From JAIVJM01 sp963816985 (GTDB lineage Bacteria > Acidobacteriota > Blastocatellia > Pyrinomonadales > Pyrinomonadaceae), in assembly GCA_963816985.1 (NCBI GenBank), contig CAWFMF010000004.1:2480001-2544000 (forward strand): a DNA stretch of 64,000 bases, given 5' to 3'. A program made the translations under genes and the position numbers. Of this stretch, positions 8,735 to 17,907 are shown one piece after another. Under the pieces are notes generated by a model, which saw only the letters and a program-made list of their open reading frames with translations, ran no database searches and had not been told where the DNA came from. The stretch's first letter is position 1, and the number at the start of each line of letters is the position of its first letter.

Positions 8735-10249
8735 TTACTGCGCGACCGGGTAGACGAGGGTCAGGGGGTCGGGCAAAGGGATGCGCCGAATCTGGCCGTT
8801 CTTGACGAGCTTGGCGAGCGAGTGCTGCGGCTTGTCGGGGTTGCCCTTGTTGATGTCGTCAATGTTGCCGACGACGAGGATGACGAGCTGTTCGGGCTGG
8901 AGGTACTTCTGCGCGACGCGCTGCACGTCCGCCGCCGTGACGGCGCGGATGCGGTCGCGGTACTTCTCCCAGTAGTCCGCCGGGCGGTTCGTGTACTCGT
9001 CCTGCGCAAACGTCCCGGCGATCTGCGCGGCGCTGGCGAAGGCGAGCGGGAAGGTCTCAATCTCTGAGTTCTTCGCCGTCTGCAACTCCTCCGCCGAGAC
9101 CGGCGTCGTGCGGATGCGGTTAATCTCCTCCATCACGATGTCAATCGCCTGCGGCGTGCTCATGCTCTTGGACTGGAACGCGGCGCGGAAGTCGGACGGG
9201 TAATAAACTCCCTGACCGAAGATCGAGCCCGCGCTGTAGGCCAGCCCCTCGTCGGAGCGGACGCGCGAAGTGATGCGCGAGGTGAAGCCGCTGCCGCCGA
9301 GGATGTCGTTCATGAGCGAGATGGCATACGAGTCCGGGTTGTCGCGCGTCACGCCGACGTGGCCGATGCGGACGCGGCCCTGATTGACATCCGCCTTGTG
9401 GACGGCATAGACGCCCGCCACCGGCGTGAACTCCGGCTTCGGCACGGGCGGCACCAACGCCTTCGTCGAGGGCCAGCCGTTCAAAGCCGCTTCGAGCTTC
9501 TGGAGCATCTCGCTCGTCTTGAAGTCGCCGGAGACGGCGAAGATGAAACCGGCGGGCTGGTAGTACTGCTTGTGAAAGGCCATCAGGTCTTCGCGCGTGA
9601 TGGACTCGATGGAAGCCTTCGTGGACTCGCGCGTCGAGAAGTGCTTGTCGCCGCGCATCAGCCGCGACCACTCGCGCGACTCGATGGTCGTCGTGCTGTC
9701 GTTGCGCCGCTCCATGCCTTGCAGGATTTGGCTCTTGGACAGAGCGAGGCGGTCGGCCTGAAAGCCGGGGTTCTTGAGCATGTCGAAGTAGAGCGCGAGG
9801 CCCGCGTCAATGTCTTTGGTCAGGCAGTTGAGGTTGGCCGTCCCCTGCGTGTCGCCGATGCCGCTCGAAAGGTTGGCGGCGAGGAAGTCGGCGGCCTCGT
9901 CGAACTGCTCGGCGGTCTTCGAGGTCGTGCCGCCGACGCGAATCTGCGTGCCCGTGATGGCGGCGAGCCCGCGCTTCGTTTCGGGTTCGAGGTACGCGCC
10001 CGTGCGGACGAGCGTCGAGACGTTGACGAGCGGCAGCTCGTGGTCTTCGACGAGGTAGGCGACCGCCCCGTTCGAGAGGACGTGCCGGAACTTGTCGCGC
10101 TTCGGCGGCGTGTAGTCGAGCTGCGTATACTTCAGCTCCTTCGGGTGCGCGGGGATGTCTTGCCTCTGCGCCAGAAGCCCGGCGGGCGCGAGCGCGAGCA
10201 GCACGAAGGCCATGAGCGCCGACGTTATCTTTGTGTTCTTCGTTCTCAT
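8735..10249 (-). CDS. Periplasmic M16-family peptidase-like subunit lacking the zinc motif
   Basis: A signal peptide (residues 1-27, ending LLAQ) precedes two M16 (pitrilysin/processing peptidase) domains. The place where active members have HxxEH reads LAAITGTQIRVGG, so the zinc ligands are missing and this subunit is predicted to be non-catalytic. The second half has YAISLMNDILGGSGFTSR and DEGLAYSAGS, the C-terminal substrate-binding half typical of the family. The start overlaps the stop of the active subunit by 4 bp (ATGA), so the pair probably forms a heterodimer of active and inactive subunits, as in other bacterial M16B pairs. Its substrate is unknown. Confidence 0.88.
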   Translation of the reverse strand: MRTKNTKITSALMAFVLLALAPAGLLAQRQDIPAHPKELKYTQLDYTPPKRDKFRHVLSNGAVAYLVEDHELPLVNVSTLVRTGAYLEPETKRGLAAITGTQIRVGGTTSKTAEQFDEAADFLAANLSSGIGDTQGTANLNCLTKDIDAGLALYFDMLKNPGFQADRLALSKSQILQGMERRNDSTTTIESREWSRLMRGDKHFSTRESTKASIESITREDLMAFHKQYYQPAGFIFAVSGDFKTSEMLQKLEAALNGWPSTKALVPPVPKPEFTPVAGVYAVHKADVNQGRVRIGHVGVTRDNPDSYAISLMNDILGGSGFTSRITSRVRSDEGLAYSAGSIFGQGVYYPSDFRAAFQSKSMSTPQAIDIVMEEINRIRTTPVSAEELQTAKNSEIETFPLAFASAAQIAGTFAQDEYTNRPADYWEKYRDRIRAVTAADVQRVAQKYLQPEQLVILVVGNIDDINKGNPDKPQHSLAKLVKNGQIRRIPLPDPLTLVYPVAQ

Positions 10250-11997
10250 TTTGTCCCTCCTTCGAGCTGCTTGAGACGGTCTTCCAGCAACTTCTTCATC
10301 GCCTTCAACAAGTCCTGCTTGTCGGCGGGCGTCGAGGCGGCCCGCTGTTCCATCTGTCCGAGGAAGCCGCGCACCTGCTCAATCGTCATCTGCGCGAGCG
10401 CGCCGCGCATCCGCTGCACCTGCGACTTCTCCTGATCGTCGAGTCCGGCCAGAATGGGGTCGCTGGCTTCGGCGGCGGCCTCGGCGGCGCTGGCCTTCTT
10501 CGTGTAGTAGATGCCGACCGTGCGGTTCTCGTTCTTGAAGTAGGTGTTGGCGACGCGGCGAATGTCTTCGGCGGTCACGGCCTGCACGCGCGCCGGGTCG
10601 GTGTTGATGGTCTCCCAGCCGCGACCGTTGTCGCGCAGGAGCAGTTGCGTCATCAGGGAGAAGTTATTCTGCAAGCGGCGGAAGTCGCCGGCGGCATTCT
10701 GGTTCTTGACCTTCTGCAACTCGTCCGTGCTGACCAGCTCCGTCTTCAGCTTCTCGATCTCCTTGTAGAGCGCCTGCTCCACGTCCTCCGGCGTCTTGCC
10801 CGGCTTGGCGACGCCCGAAAGCTCGAAGAGCCCTTCGTACTTGCGCCCGTCCGCGTTGGCGAAGGCGTTGTTGGCGACCGCCTGCTGCGTGACGAGCGAC
10901 TTGTAGAGACGGCCCGTGCGACCGTTGAGGACGTCGGCGAGGATGTTCAAGGCGAAGTCGTCCGGGTGGCCGTCGGCGACCGTGTGGTAGCGAACCCTGA
11001 CCTGCGGCGTCGTCTCGGCGTAAGCGGTCATCCGCTTTTCGGCGAGCTGCGGCATCTCGGAGGTGCGAACCGGCTCCGGCTCGCGCGGGCCGCGCTTGAG
11101 GCGACCGAAATATTTCTTCGCCAGCTCGATGGCGCGCGCGGGCTCGAAGTCGCCGACGAGGCAGGCCGTCAGATTGTTCGGCGCGTAGTTGACGGCGAAG
11201 TATTCCTCGGCCTCCTCGCGCGTGATGCCTTCGAGGTCGGAGGGCCAGCCGACGACGGGCCAGCCGTAAGGGCTGGACTGCCAGAACATGGATTCATAAA
11301 GCTCGTTGAACTTGCCGGTCGGCGTCGAGTCGGTGCGCAGGCGGCGCTCTTCGTGAACCACGTCGCGCTCGGAGTAGAACTCGCGGAAGACGTGATTGGC
11401 GAGGCGGTCAGACTCCATCCAGAACCACAACTCGATCTTGTTGGCCGGGACGTTCAGGAAGTAGATGGTGAAGTCGTTGCTCGTCCCGGCGTTGAGCCCG
11501 GCGGCCCCGGCGGACGTGTAGATGCGGTCGTACTCGTCCTTGACCATCAAATCCTTCTCCTGCTTCGTCAGTTCCTCGAAGCGGGCGCGGAGTTGTTGGT
11601 GCTTGGCGGAGCGGTTCTTCGGGTCTTTGGCGTCGGAGATTTCGCCGAGCCGCGCCTTCTGGATGAGCGCGACCTCCTCGCGGCGCATTTCGGCCCGCAC
11701 CTGATCCATCTCGGCCAGAACCTTCGCGTGGGCCGCGTGGTCTTTGGTGCCGATGACGTGCGTGCCCTTGAACATCATGTGCTCGAAGAGGTGCGAAAGG
11801 CCCGTGATGCCGGGCCGCTCGTTGACCGAGCCGACGCGCGCCACCCAGCCGACGGCGATGCTTGGGTCGCCCCTGCGCTGCACGAGCAGCAGACGCATAC
11901 CGTTGTCTAACATTACTTCCTGCACCGGAACTTTTTGCGCCGCGACTATGTGCGCGCACAACAGAACCGTCAGGACGCAAAAAGAGATTCTCTTCAT
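10246..11997 (-). CDS. Periplasmic M16-family zinc metallopeptidase (active subunit)
   Basis: ATG 11997 starts a signal peptide (MKRISFCVLTVLLCAHIVAA); the longer upstream frame is not protein-like. The HLFEH zinc motif sits at residues 69-73, with the downstream glutamate expected about 76 residues later. The protein is 583 residues with two M16 domains and a C-terminal charged helical segment. It is the first gene of a two-gene operon with the inactive subunit, overlapping by 4 bp. The expected role is degradation of short peptides or leader fragments in the periplasm; the substrate cannot be read from the sequence. Confidence 0.9.
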   Translation of the reverse strand: MKRISFCVLTVLLCAHIVAAQKVPVQEVMLDNGMRLLLVQRRGDPSIAVGWVARVGSVNERPGITGLSHLFEHMMFKGTHVIGTKDHAAHAKVLAEMDQVRAEMRREEVALIQKARLGEISDAKDPKNRSAKHQQLRARFEELTKQEKDLMVKDEYDRIYTSAGAAGLNAGTSNDFTIYFLNVPANKIELWFWMESDRLANHVFREFYSERDVVHEERRLRTDSTPTGKFNELYESMFWQSSPYGWPVVGWPSDLEGITREEAEEYFAVNYAPNNLTACLVGDFEPARAIELAKKYFGRLKRGPREPEPVRTSEMPQLAEKRMTAYAETTPQVRVRYHTVADGHPDDFALNILADVLNGRTGRLYKSLVTQQAVANNAFANADGRKYEGLFELSGVAKPGKTPEDVEQALYKEIEKLKTELVSTDELQKVKNQNAAGDFRRLQNNFSLMTQLLLRDNGRGWETINTDPARVQAVTAEDIRRVANTYFKNENRTVGIYYTKKASAAEAAAEASDPILAGLDDQEKSQVQRMRGALAQMTIEQVRGFLGQMEQRAASTPADKQDLLKAMKKLLEDRLKQLEGGTK

Positions 11998-12284
11998 GTG
12001 CTTGTCCTCGATTGTCGAAAAGGGAAGTGGAATCCGGGGTTGTACGAATGTCGAGGTTAAAAGACGCCCGCCGTTCCGCCCAAGCGCCTTACCGTCCGAC
12101 ACCAATCACTCTCAACTGAACTGAGCCCGCGACCGAGACCTCCGTAAGCCACGGCGGCATGTCTGAGGTATTCCGGCAGGGTGCTTGAAATCATACCAGC
12201 GCGAGAGCGAAATGACTATTACTGCCGCGTGCGCGAAAAAGTTTCCGCGTCCAATAAATTGGATTTTTGTGAGCGTCCGTTGCT

Positions 12285-14198
12285 TCAACCTTCGGAGGCG
12301 CGCTCGGCCAACTCCGCCCAACGGTCGAGGTCTTGGGCGAGTCGTGCGGCGAGCGCCTCGCGCTCGGCGTAGAGTTTCGCCACGAGGTACGCGTCGCTCG
12401 CGTTCGCGGCCAGTTCGGCCTCCAACTCGGCCTGACGTTTTTCCGCGTCGGCGATGCGAACTTCCAACTCTTCCAGCTCTCTCTGCTCCTTGAATGAGAG
12501 CTTTCGTTTGCTCGAAGTATCCGCCGTCTTCTCAGCGCGCGCGGGCCGCGCGGCTGAGGAGGCTTCGGGGCGTGTGGACAAGTCTGACGCTTTATCTTCG
12601 GCGCGGCGGGCTTCGAGGAAGGCCGTGTAGTTTCCGGGGTACTCGCGGATGCGGCCCCCGTCCTCGAAGCGGAAGATGTGCTCGACCGTGCGGTCGAGGA
12701 AGTAGCGGTCGTGGCTGACGACGACGAGGCTCCCGCCGAAGCCGTCCAGATAATCTTCGAGCGTAACGAGCGTGCGGATGTCGAGGTCGTTCGTCGGCTC
12801 GTCCAGCAGCAGAACGTTCGGCGCGCTCATCAGCACGCGCAGGAGGTAGAGCCGCCGCCGCTCGCCGCCCGAAAGCTTCCCGACCGGCGCGTACTGCATC
12901 GCGCCCGTGAAGAGAAATTTTTCGAGCATCTGGCCCGCCGTGATGAGCGTGCCGTCGGCGGTCTCGACGCGCTCGGCGACGCCCCGGACGTAATCAATGA
13001 CGCGCTCCGACTCGTCGAGCGCGCGGTTCTCCTGATCGTAGTAGCCGAAGCGGACGGTCTGCCCGACTTCCAGAGTGCCGCCGTCGGGTCGGACGCGCCC
13101 CGTGATGATTTCGAGGAGCGTCGTCTTCCCCGCGCCGTTCGGCCCGATGAGGCCGATGCGGTCGCCGGGCTTGAGCGTGTAGCTGAAATCCTCAATCAGC
13201 GCGCGCTCGCCGTAAGACTTCCTGATGCCGCGCAGCTCCAAGACTTTCTTCCCGATGCGGCTCGAAGAGACGTTGATGTCGAGTTCGGCCTGCGGCCTCT
13301 CGCGCGGCTCGGCGATGAGGCTCTCGGCGGCGGCGACGCGCGATTTGGATTTGCGCGTCCGCGCCTTCGCGCCCCTTCGCAGCCACGCCAGCTCGCGCCG
13401 CATCAGCATCTCGCGCTTCTGCCCCTCGGAGGCGCGCGCCTCGGCCTGCTCCTCCTTCTTCTCAAGATAGAAGGCGTAGTTACCGTCGAAGGGCTGCACC
13501 GCGCCGCGCTCGATTTCGAGGATGCGGCCCGTCACGCGGTCAAGAAAGTAGCGGTCGTGCGTGACGAGGAGGAGCGCGCCACGATAGCGCGCGAGATAAT
13601 CTTCGAGCCACGTGATGGTCTCGGCGTCGAGGTGATTGGTCGGCTCGTCGAGGATGAGCAGTCGCGGGCTCGCGATTAAGGCGTGGGCGAGCGCGACGCG
13701 CTTGCGCTGGCCGCCGGAGAGCGTGCCCATGAGGGCGGCGGTGTCGTTGATGCCGAGCTTGGAGAGGACAGTCCGCGCGTTGGTCTCCAACTCCCACGCG
13801 CCGGAAGCCTCAAGGCGGTGCGCCGACTCCGACACGCGGTCGAGCAGCCGCCGCTCCTCGCCGCCCGACGCCGCCAGTTCTCGGCACGCGCGTTCGTAGT
13901 CGAGCAAAAGCTCCGTCCGCTCGTCGCTCGCGGCGAAGACGGCGTCGAGCACGCTCTGCGCGGGGTCGAAGGGAGGGTTCTGCGGGAGGTAGCCGACGGT
14001 GACGCCTTCGGCGAAGACGACGCGGCCCGTGTCCGGCACTTCCTCGCCCGCGAGGATGCGGAGGAAGGTGGTCTTGCCGGAGCCGTTGACGCCGACCAGC
14101 CCGACGCGGTCGGCGGAGTCGAAGCCGAGTGTGACGTTCTCGAAGAGCGGTCGCAGGCCGTAGTTCTTACTGACGGCTTCGAGCGAGAGGATGTGCAT
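12285..14198 (-). CDS. uup: ABC-F ATPase, Uup type
   Basis: Soluble duplicated ATPase without membrane segments. The first ATPase has GVNGSGKTT (about residue 36), LSGGQRKR (about 161) and LILDEPTNHLD; the second has GPNGAGKTT (about 350), LSGGERRR and LLLDEPTNDLD. The linker contains ELAWLRRGAKARTRKSKSR, the signature of the Uup/EttA group, and the C-terminal 75 residues form a charged coiled coil (KLSFKEQRELEELE) like the Uup C-terminal domain. Known members act on ribosomes or influence transposon excision; the exact role here is inferred. The coding start ATG 14198 lies 17 bp from a palindromic element. Confidence 0.9.
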   Translation of the reverse strand: MHILSLEAVSKNYGLRPLFENVTLGFDSADRVGLVGVNGSGKTTFLRILAGEEVPDTGRVVFAEGVTVGYLPQNPPFDPAQSVLDAVFAASDERTELLLDYERACRELAASGGEERRLLDRVSESAHRLEASGAWELETNARTVLSKLGINDTAALMGTLSGGQRKRVALAHALIASPRLLILDEPTNHLDAETITWLEDYLARYRGALLLVTHDRYFLDRVTGRILEIERGAVQPFDGNYAFYLEKKEEQAEARASEGQKREMLMRRELAWLRRGAKARTRKSKSRVAAAESLIAEPRERPQAELDINVSSSRIGKKVLELRGIRKSYGERALIEDFSYTLKPGDRIGLIGPNGAGKTTLLEIITGRVRPDGGTLEVGQTVRFGYYDQENRALDESERVIDYVRGVAERVETADGTLITAGQMLEKFLFTGAMQYAPVGKLSGGERRRLYLLRVLMSAPNVLLLDEPTNDLDIRTLVTLEDYLDGFGGSLVVVSHDRYFLDRTVEHIFRFEDGGRIREYPGNYTAFLEARRAEDKASDLSTRPEASSAARPARAEKTADTSSKRKLSFKEQRELEELEVRIADAEKRQAELEAELAANASDAYLVAKLYAEREALAARLAQDLDRWAELAERASEG

Positions 14199-14214
14199 TC
14201 GTGAAATTACGCAG

Positions 14215-14314
14215 GTCAGAACCCGGAGCAGTAGCGACGGGGTTCGCCTCAGACGACACGCGACTTGAAAGCTACAGAGAGCAGTACCCCGTCGCTACCG
14301 CTCCGGGTTCTGAC
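14215..14314. repeat. Palindromic REP-like element (family with GGTAGCGA core)
   Basis: Arms 14215-14243 (GTCAGAACCCGGAGCAGTAG...) and 14286-14314 are 29-nt reverse complements with one mismatch around a 42-nt centre. The right end abuts the stop codon of the next minus-strand gene (14315). The arm core AGCGGTAGCGACGGGGT resembles that of the element at 17815-17891. Confidence 0.8.
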
Positions 14315-16411
14315 TCACTGACCGAAACGCTGTCTGTATTCGATTGACGTGATGAAGGCTTCGACCATCTGCGCGCCTCGGTAGTCGCCGCCGTGGGTTT
14401 CGAGCTTCGTGAGCCAGAAGTCGTAGCCACGGAAGTCCGTGTCCTGACCTTCGTTCGGGTTGCGGCGCATGTAGCCGAAGTATTGCATGAGGACGAACGC
14501 ACGATTCTTCTCGTTGTCCTTCAAGGTCTGGTCTTCGGCCACTCTCCGCAGGACGCTCGCGCGGCCCGCCGGGGTGTTGTTGCCGTTGAGGTCGTTGATG
14601 AGACTCGCCCGCTCGTCCGCCGAGAGCACGTTCCCGCCGACATTCGTATGGAGTCTGTCTACAAACTCTTGCGGCGTCAGGTCGGAAGGGAAGGCGTTGG
14701 TGAAGCGCGAGCGCGCGGCGAACTCCTGCGCGAAGGCGTTCTTGTTCGCGTCGAGCTGCGCGGCCCAGTTGCCGACGCCGACCTGTATGCCCTGACCGAT
14801 GCGCTGCGTGTCGGGCAGGAACTCCTCGAACCTCAGGGGCACGGGCGCGCCGGGCATGTCGCCGTAGGCCGCCTTGTACATTCGATAGACGAGGTAGCCG
14901 GTCTCCTGAAACTCTATCGAGAGGAAGAAGGCGGCGGACGTGTTCTGCCGCTTGTCGTTCATGCAACCGGCGTCCGCGCCGCAGGCGGCGATGCCGTGAG
15001 TCCAGAAGCCGAGCCCCGCTTCGTCGGGCTGGCGACCGAGGAAGTCGAGATACTGCTGCCGGACGAAGAACGGCGCGTAGTCAATCTTGACGGGCATCCC
15101 GACGCGCGGGCGCAGCACGAACAAGCCCTGCTCGATGCCGCTGGCGACGACCGTCCCGCTGGCGAAGAAGGGGTAGTTGCTCCACGTGCCGTTAAAAAGC
15201 GCCTGATCGTCGGTCGGGTAAACGTCGAAGAAGGCAAGCTCGTTGAGGCTCGCGACGGAGGCGTTAGACGCGTCGAGGACGCGGACGCCGCTCCGGTAGT
15301 TCGACTCGAAGACGTGCGTGCCGCGGACGTAGAGGTTGTGGTCAATGGCCGTGGTCGAGCCGTTGAAGACGCCCTGCACGGTCGGCGCGTCGAGGTTGGA
15401 GACGTTCCAGACGAAGGTGCGCGTGTTGGCGGGTTGGTTCTGCGCCGCCCGGTTCTGCTCGTCCAACTCGTCGTCCAAGAGGAAGCGCGTGTGGTCTTCG
15501 GTGAGCCACCCCTGATGCGTGTAGCCGCGCCCCGTGTAGCCCGTGCGCGAGAGCTGGACGGGGGCCGACTTGTTCGTCACGTCAACGATGGTCAAAGTGT
15601 CTTCGTTCGAGCTGAAGCAGATTTCGCGGTCGCGGTGCGCGGCGTCGGGGCCACGGTAGATGACACACTGCGTCTCGTGCGTGTAGAGGTCTTCGTCCAC
15701 GCAACCGGCGAAGACCGGAGCAGAAGGGTTCCGCACGTCAACGACGTGGAGGCCGCGCGCGCCGCAGGTGTTGACGCCGACGGTTTTGCCCGCGCCGGGG
15801 CGGCTCCCGGCGGCGTAGGCGAAGCCCGTCTCCTCGTTGACGGCGAGCGTGTGCGCGCTGCCGAAGTTGTTGTAGTGCGCCGTCTCGGTGAAAGTCTGCG
15901 GCGGCGAGGCGACGCCCCGCAGTTGCGTCAAATCGAAGACCTGCATCCCGTGCTCCGTAATCTCGCTGACGACGAAGACGTGGTTGCGGTAGACCTTGAG
16001 CCCGCGCCAGAGTTCGTGCGCGGCGTCCTGCGCGTGCGTCGGGAGGTTGCCGAGGTAGACGGGCTGTGTGGGGTCGCTCACGTCCACGAACGAGATGCCG
16101 CTGGAGCGACCGAGGATGGCGTACTCCTTGCCCGTCTGCGGGTCAGTCCAGCCCCACACGTCGTTCGCCGTCCCCCCGCCGATTGTGTCGAGCGGGAGGA
16201 ACGAGGCGAGGTCAACGTTGTGACACGGGAACGTCGCGGCCATGCCGTTGACGCACGGCGTGAAGCCCATCGAGACGAGAGCTTGATTGTTGGGCTGGCC
16301 GTTGCCGCCGGGGCTGTGGTGCTCGCCCTCGTGCGCGAGCGTTGACCAGCCAAGGGCGAAGGCCATGACCGAGAGCACGGCGGTCACAGAAATCAGGACT
16401 TTGTTTCTCAT
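14315..16411 (-). CDS. Secreted choice-of-anchor B family protein fused to a DUF4214 domain
   Basis: ATG 16411 begins a signal peptide (MRNKVLISVTAVLSVMAFALG); the longer open frame upstream is GC-driven. Residues about 30-450 form a beta-propeller-like choice-of-anchor B region with repeated motifs such as SGISFVDVSDPTQPVYLG, GLHVVDVRNPSAPVF and LTIVDVTNKSAPVQLS. From about residue 470 a DUF4214-type segment starts (PFFVRQQYLDFLGRQPDEAG, later DLTPQEFVDRLHTN and EYRQRFGQ), which often occurs in cell-surface proteins. The combination suggests an extracellular or periplasmic protein whose ligand is unknown. A short AAGG sequence precedes the start. Confidence 0.85.
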   Translation of the reverse strand: MRNKVLISVTAVLSVMAFALGWSTLAHEGEHHSPGGNGQPNNQALVSMGFTPCVNGMAATFPCHNVDLASFLPLDTIGGGTANDVWGWTDPQTGKEYAILGRSSGISFVDVSDPTQPVYLGNLPTHAQDAAHELWRGLKVYRNHVFVVSEITEHGMQVFDLTQLRGVASPPQTFTETAHYNNFGSAHTLAVNEETGFAYAAGSRPGAGKTVGVNTCGARGLHVVDVRNPSAPVFAGCVDEDLYTHETQCVIYRGPDAAHRDREICFSSNEDTLTIVDVTNKSAPVQLSRTGYTGRGYTHQGWLTEDHTRFLLDDELDEQNRAAQNQPANTRTFVWNVSNLDAPTVQGVFNGSTTAIDHNLYVRGTHVFESNYRSGVRVLDASNASVASLNELAFFDVYPTDDQALFNGTWSNYPFFASGTVVASGIEQGLFVLRPRVGMPVKIDYAPFFVRQQYLDFLGRQPDEAGLGFWTHGIAACGADAGCMNDKRQNTSAAFFLSIEFQETGYLVYRMYKAAYGDMPGAPVPLRFEEFLPDTQRIGQGIQVGVGNWAAQLDANKNAFAQEFAARSRFTNAFPSDLTPQEFVDRLHTNVGGNVLSADERASLINDLNGNNTPAGRASVLRRVAEDQTLKDNEKNRAFVLMQYFGYMRRNPNEGQDTDFRGYDFWLTKLETHGGDYRGAQMVEAFITSIEYRQRFGQ

Positions 16412-16696
16412 GCCTTTAAGGAAGTACCGCGAAGGAGCGGGCGTTGCCACTTTCGGAAGTACGGGCGCGACCAACGCAAGGGGAGTCGAATTGTGTCCGC
16501 CGCCGCCCGCGTATCTTACCTTCACCTTCCGGCAAGAGGCAAAGAGGGTTGACATCTCAACGTCGCTGGCATAAAAGGCGACTTGTCGTTTCCTTCCTTC
16601 GGGGCTCCACCTCGCGTTCGCGGGGGTCGCGAGCTGCCCGGCCTTCGGGCTCCGCGCCGACTCCCGAATTTTCTTCACTTCCCAAGGAGGTTCCCC

Positions 16697-17803
16697 ATGA
16701 CCCGCTCCCAGTCCTTCGTGCTCTTTCTCCTCCTCGCCTGCCTTCTGATTCCGACGGTCTTCGCCCCTGCTCTCGCCGCCCCGCCACCCGCCACCGAGAA
16801 GGTCAACTGCCACAAAGGCGAGAGCATCAACAAGGCACTCACGAAACATCCGGACGCCGCGAGCCTCACTGTCGAGATTAGCGGCATGTGTCAGGAGAAC
16901 GTCGTCGTCACCCGTGACCGCGTGACGCTGCGCGGCGCAGACCCCGCGACCGACGGCGTCGAGGCCACCGGCAGCGTCGAGCAGACGGACGCCGCCGTCT
17001 GGGTGCGCAGCGCGCAGCTCGTCAACATCGAGAACCTGAAACTGACCGGCGGCTTCACGGGGCTCTTAGCGACCGAAGTGAGCGTCCCGCACCTGCGCCT
17101 TCTCAACTGTCGTTTGGAGGGGAACGTCCAGTGGGGCGCGCAGCTCGAACTCGCCCTCCTCACCGCCGAGGACACGACCTTCGGCCCCAACACGCGTTTC
17201 AGCGTCGGCGTCTTCGCGGGCTCGCGCTTCGAGTGTCACGACTGCACGCTCACGCTCGCGCCGTCGAGCACCGTGCGCGACAACCTCTTCGTCCTCGGCG
17301 GCTCGCAGGCCCTGCTCTTCGACACCGCGCTCGTCAACGGCGGCGTCAACAGTGGTAACTCCGCCGTAGTAGCCAACGACTGCTCGATTCAGGCGTTCCC
17401 CGGCGCGATAGCCGTCCTGACCGGCGCGTCGAGCACCGTCGGCCTCGCGAGGACGCAGGTCGAAGGCCCGATGCGCTTTAACTCCGGCACGACCGCGAAC
17501 CTCTTGGGCGTGACGCAGACGCCCGGCCCCGCGCCCGGCCCGGTGTTCAACCTCTTGGACGAAGCGGCCTACGTCAAGGTCGGCAACGCGGCCCCCGCCT
17601 GTCCCGCCCCGCCCTGCGCGCCCGCGCCGCCCGTCCCTTCCTCCGTCCTCGGCTTCAGCCTGACCAACTTCTCCAACGCGTCTCTGCTCCAGAACACAAC
17701 AGTCACCGGCAACATTAACTGCACCTTCGGGGCCAACGCCGTCTGCCCCGCCTCCGTCACCATCACCGGCACGGCCAACTGCGGCCTCTGCATCAGGCCT
17801 TGA
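16697..17803 (+). CDS. Secreted beta-helix-like protein
   Basis: ATG 16697 follows a strong AAGGAGG (16684-16690) and starts a signal peptide (SFVLFLLLACLLIPTVFAPALA). The 368-residue protein has the rhythm of a right-handed parallel beta-helix (for example VWVRSAQLVNIENLKLTGG, LRLLNCRLEGN, RFECHDCTLTL), and its N-terminal KVNCHKGESINKAL resembles the start of periplasmic carbohydrate-binding or pectate-lyase-like folds. No catalytic residues are evident, and several cysteines near the C-terminus may form disulfides. Function unknown. Confidence 0.8.
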   Translation: MTRSQSFVLFLLLACLLIPTVFAPALAAPPPATEKVNCHKGESINKALTKHPDAASLTVEISGMCQENVVVTRDRVTLRGADPATDGVEATGSVEQTDAAVWVRSAQLVNIENLKLTGGFTGLLATEVSVPHLRLLNCRLEGNVQWGAQLELALLTAEDTTFGPNTRFSVGVFAGSRFECHDCTLTLAPSSTVRDNLFVLGGSQALLFDTALVNGGVNSGNSAVVANDCSIQAFPGAIAVLTGASSTVGLARTQVEGPMRFNSGTTANLLGVTQTPGPAPGPVFNLLDEAAYVKVGNAAPACPAPPCAPAPPVPSSVLGFSLTNFSNASLLQNTTVTGNINCTFGANAVCPASVTITGTANCGLCIRP

Positions 17804-17814
17804 GCGGATTAAGA

Positions 17815-17891
17815 AACAGTACCGCGAGCGGTAGCGAGCGGGTTGAGCATTGACGTTGCTCAACCCGCTCGCTACCGCTCGCGGTACTGTT
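17815..17891. repeat. Perfect 35-bp palindromic element between convergent genes
   Basis: Arms 17815-17849 (AACAGTACCGCGAGCGGTAG...) and 17857-17891 are perfect reverse complements with a 7-nt centre. The element lies between the stops of two convergent genes (17803 and 17908) and may end transcription from both sides, although it has no U-tract. It shares the AGCGGTAGCGA core with the element at 14215. Confidence 0.85.
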
Positions 17892-17907
17892 TGCTCCGTC
17901 GTCGGTC

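Noticed and set aside
10231..11910. 559-aa plus-strand open frame opposite the M16 peptidases
   Set aside because: It is antisense to two genes with clear domain motifs and signal peptides; composition is typical of a GC-rich shadow.
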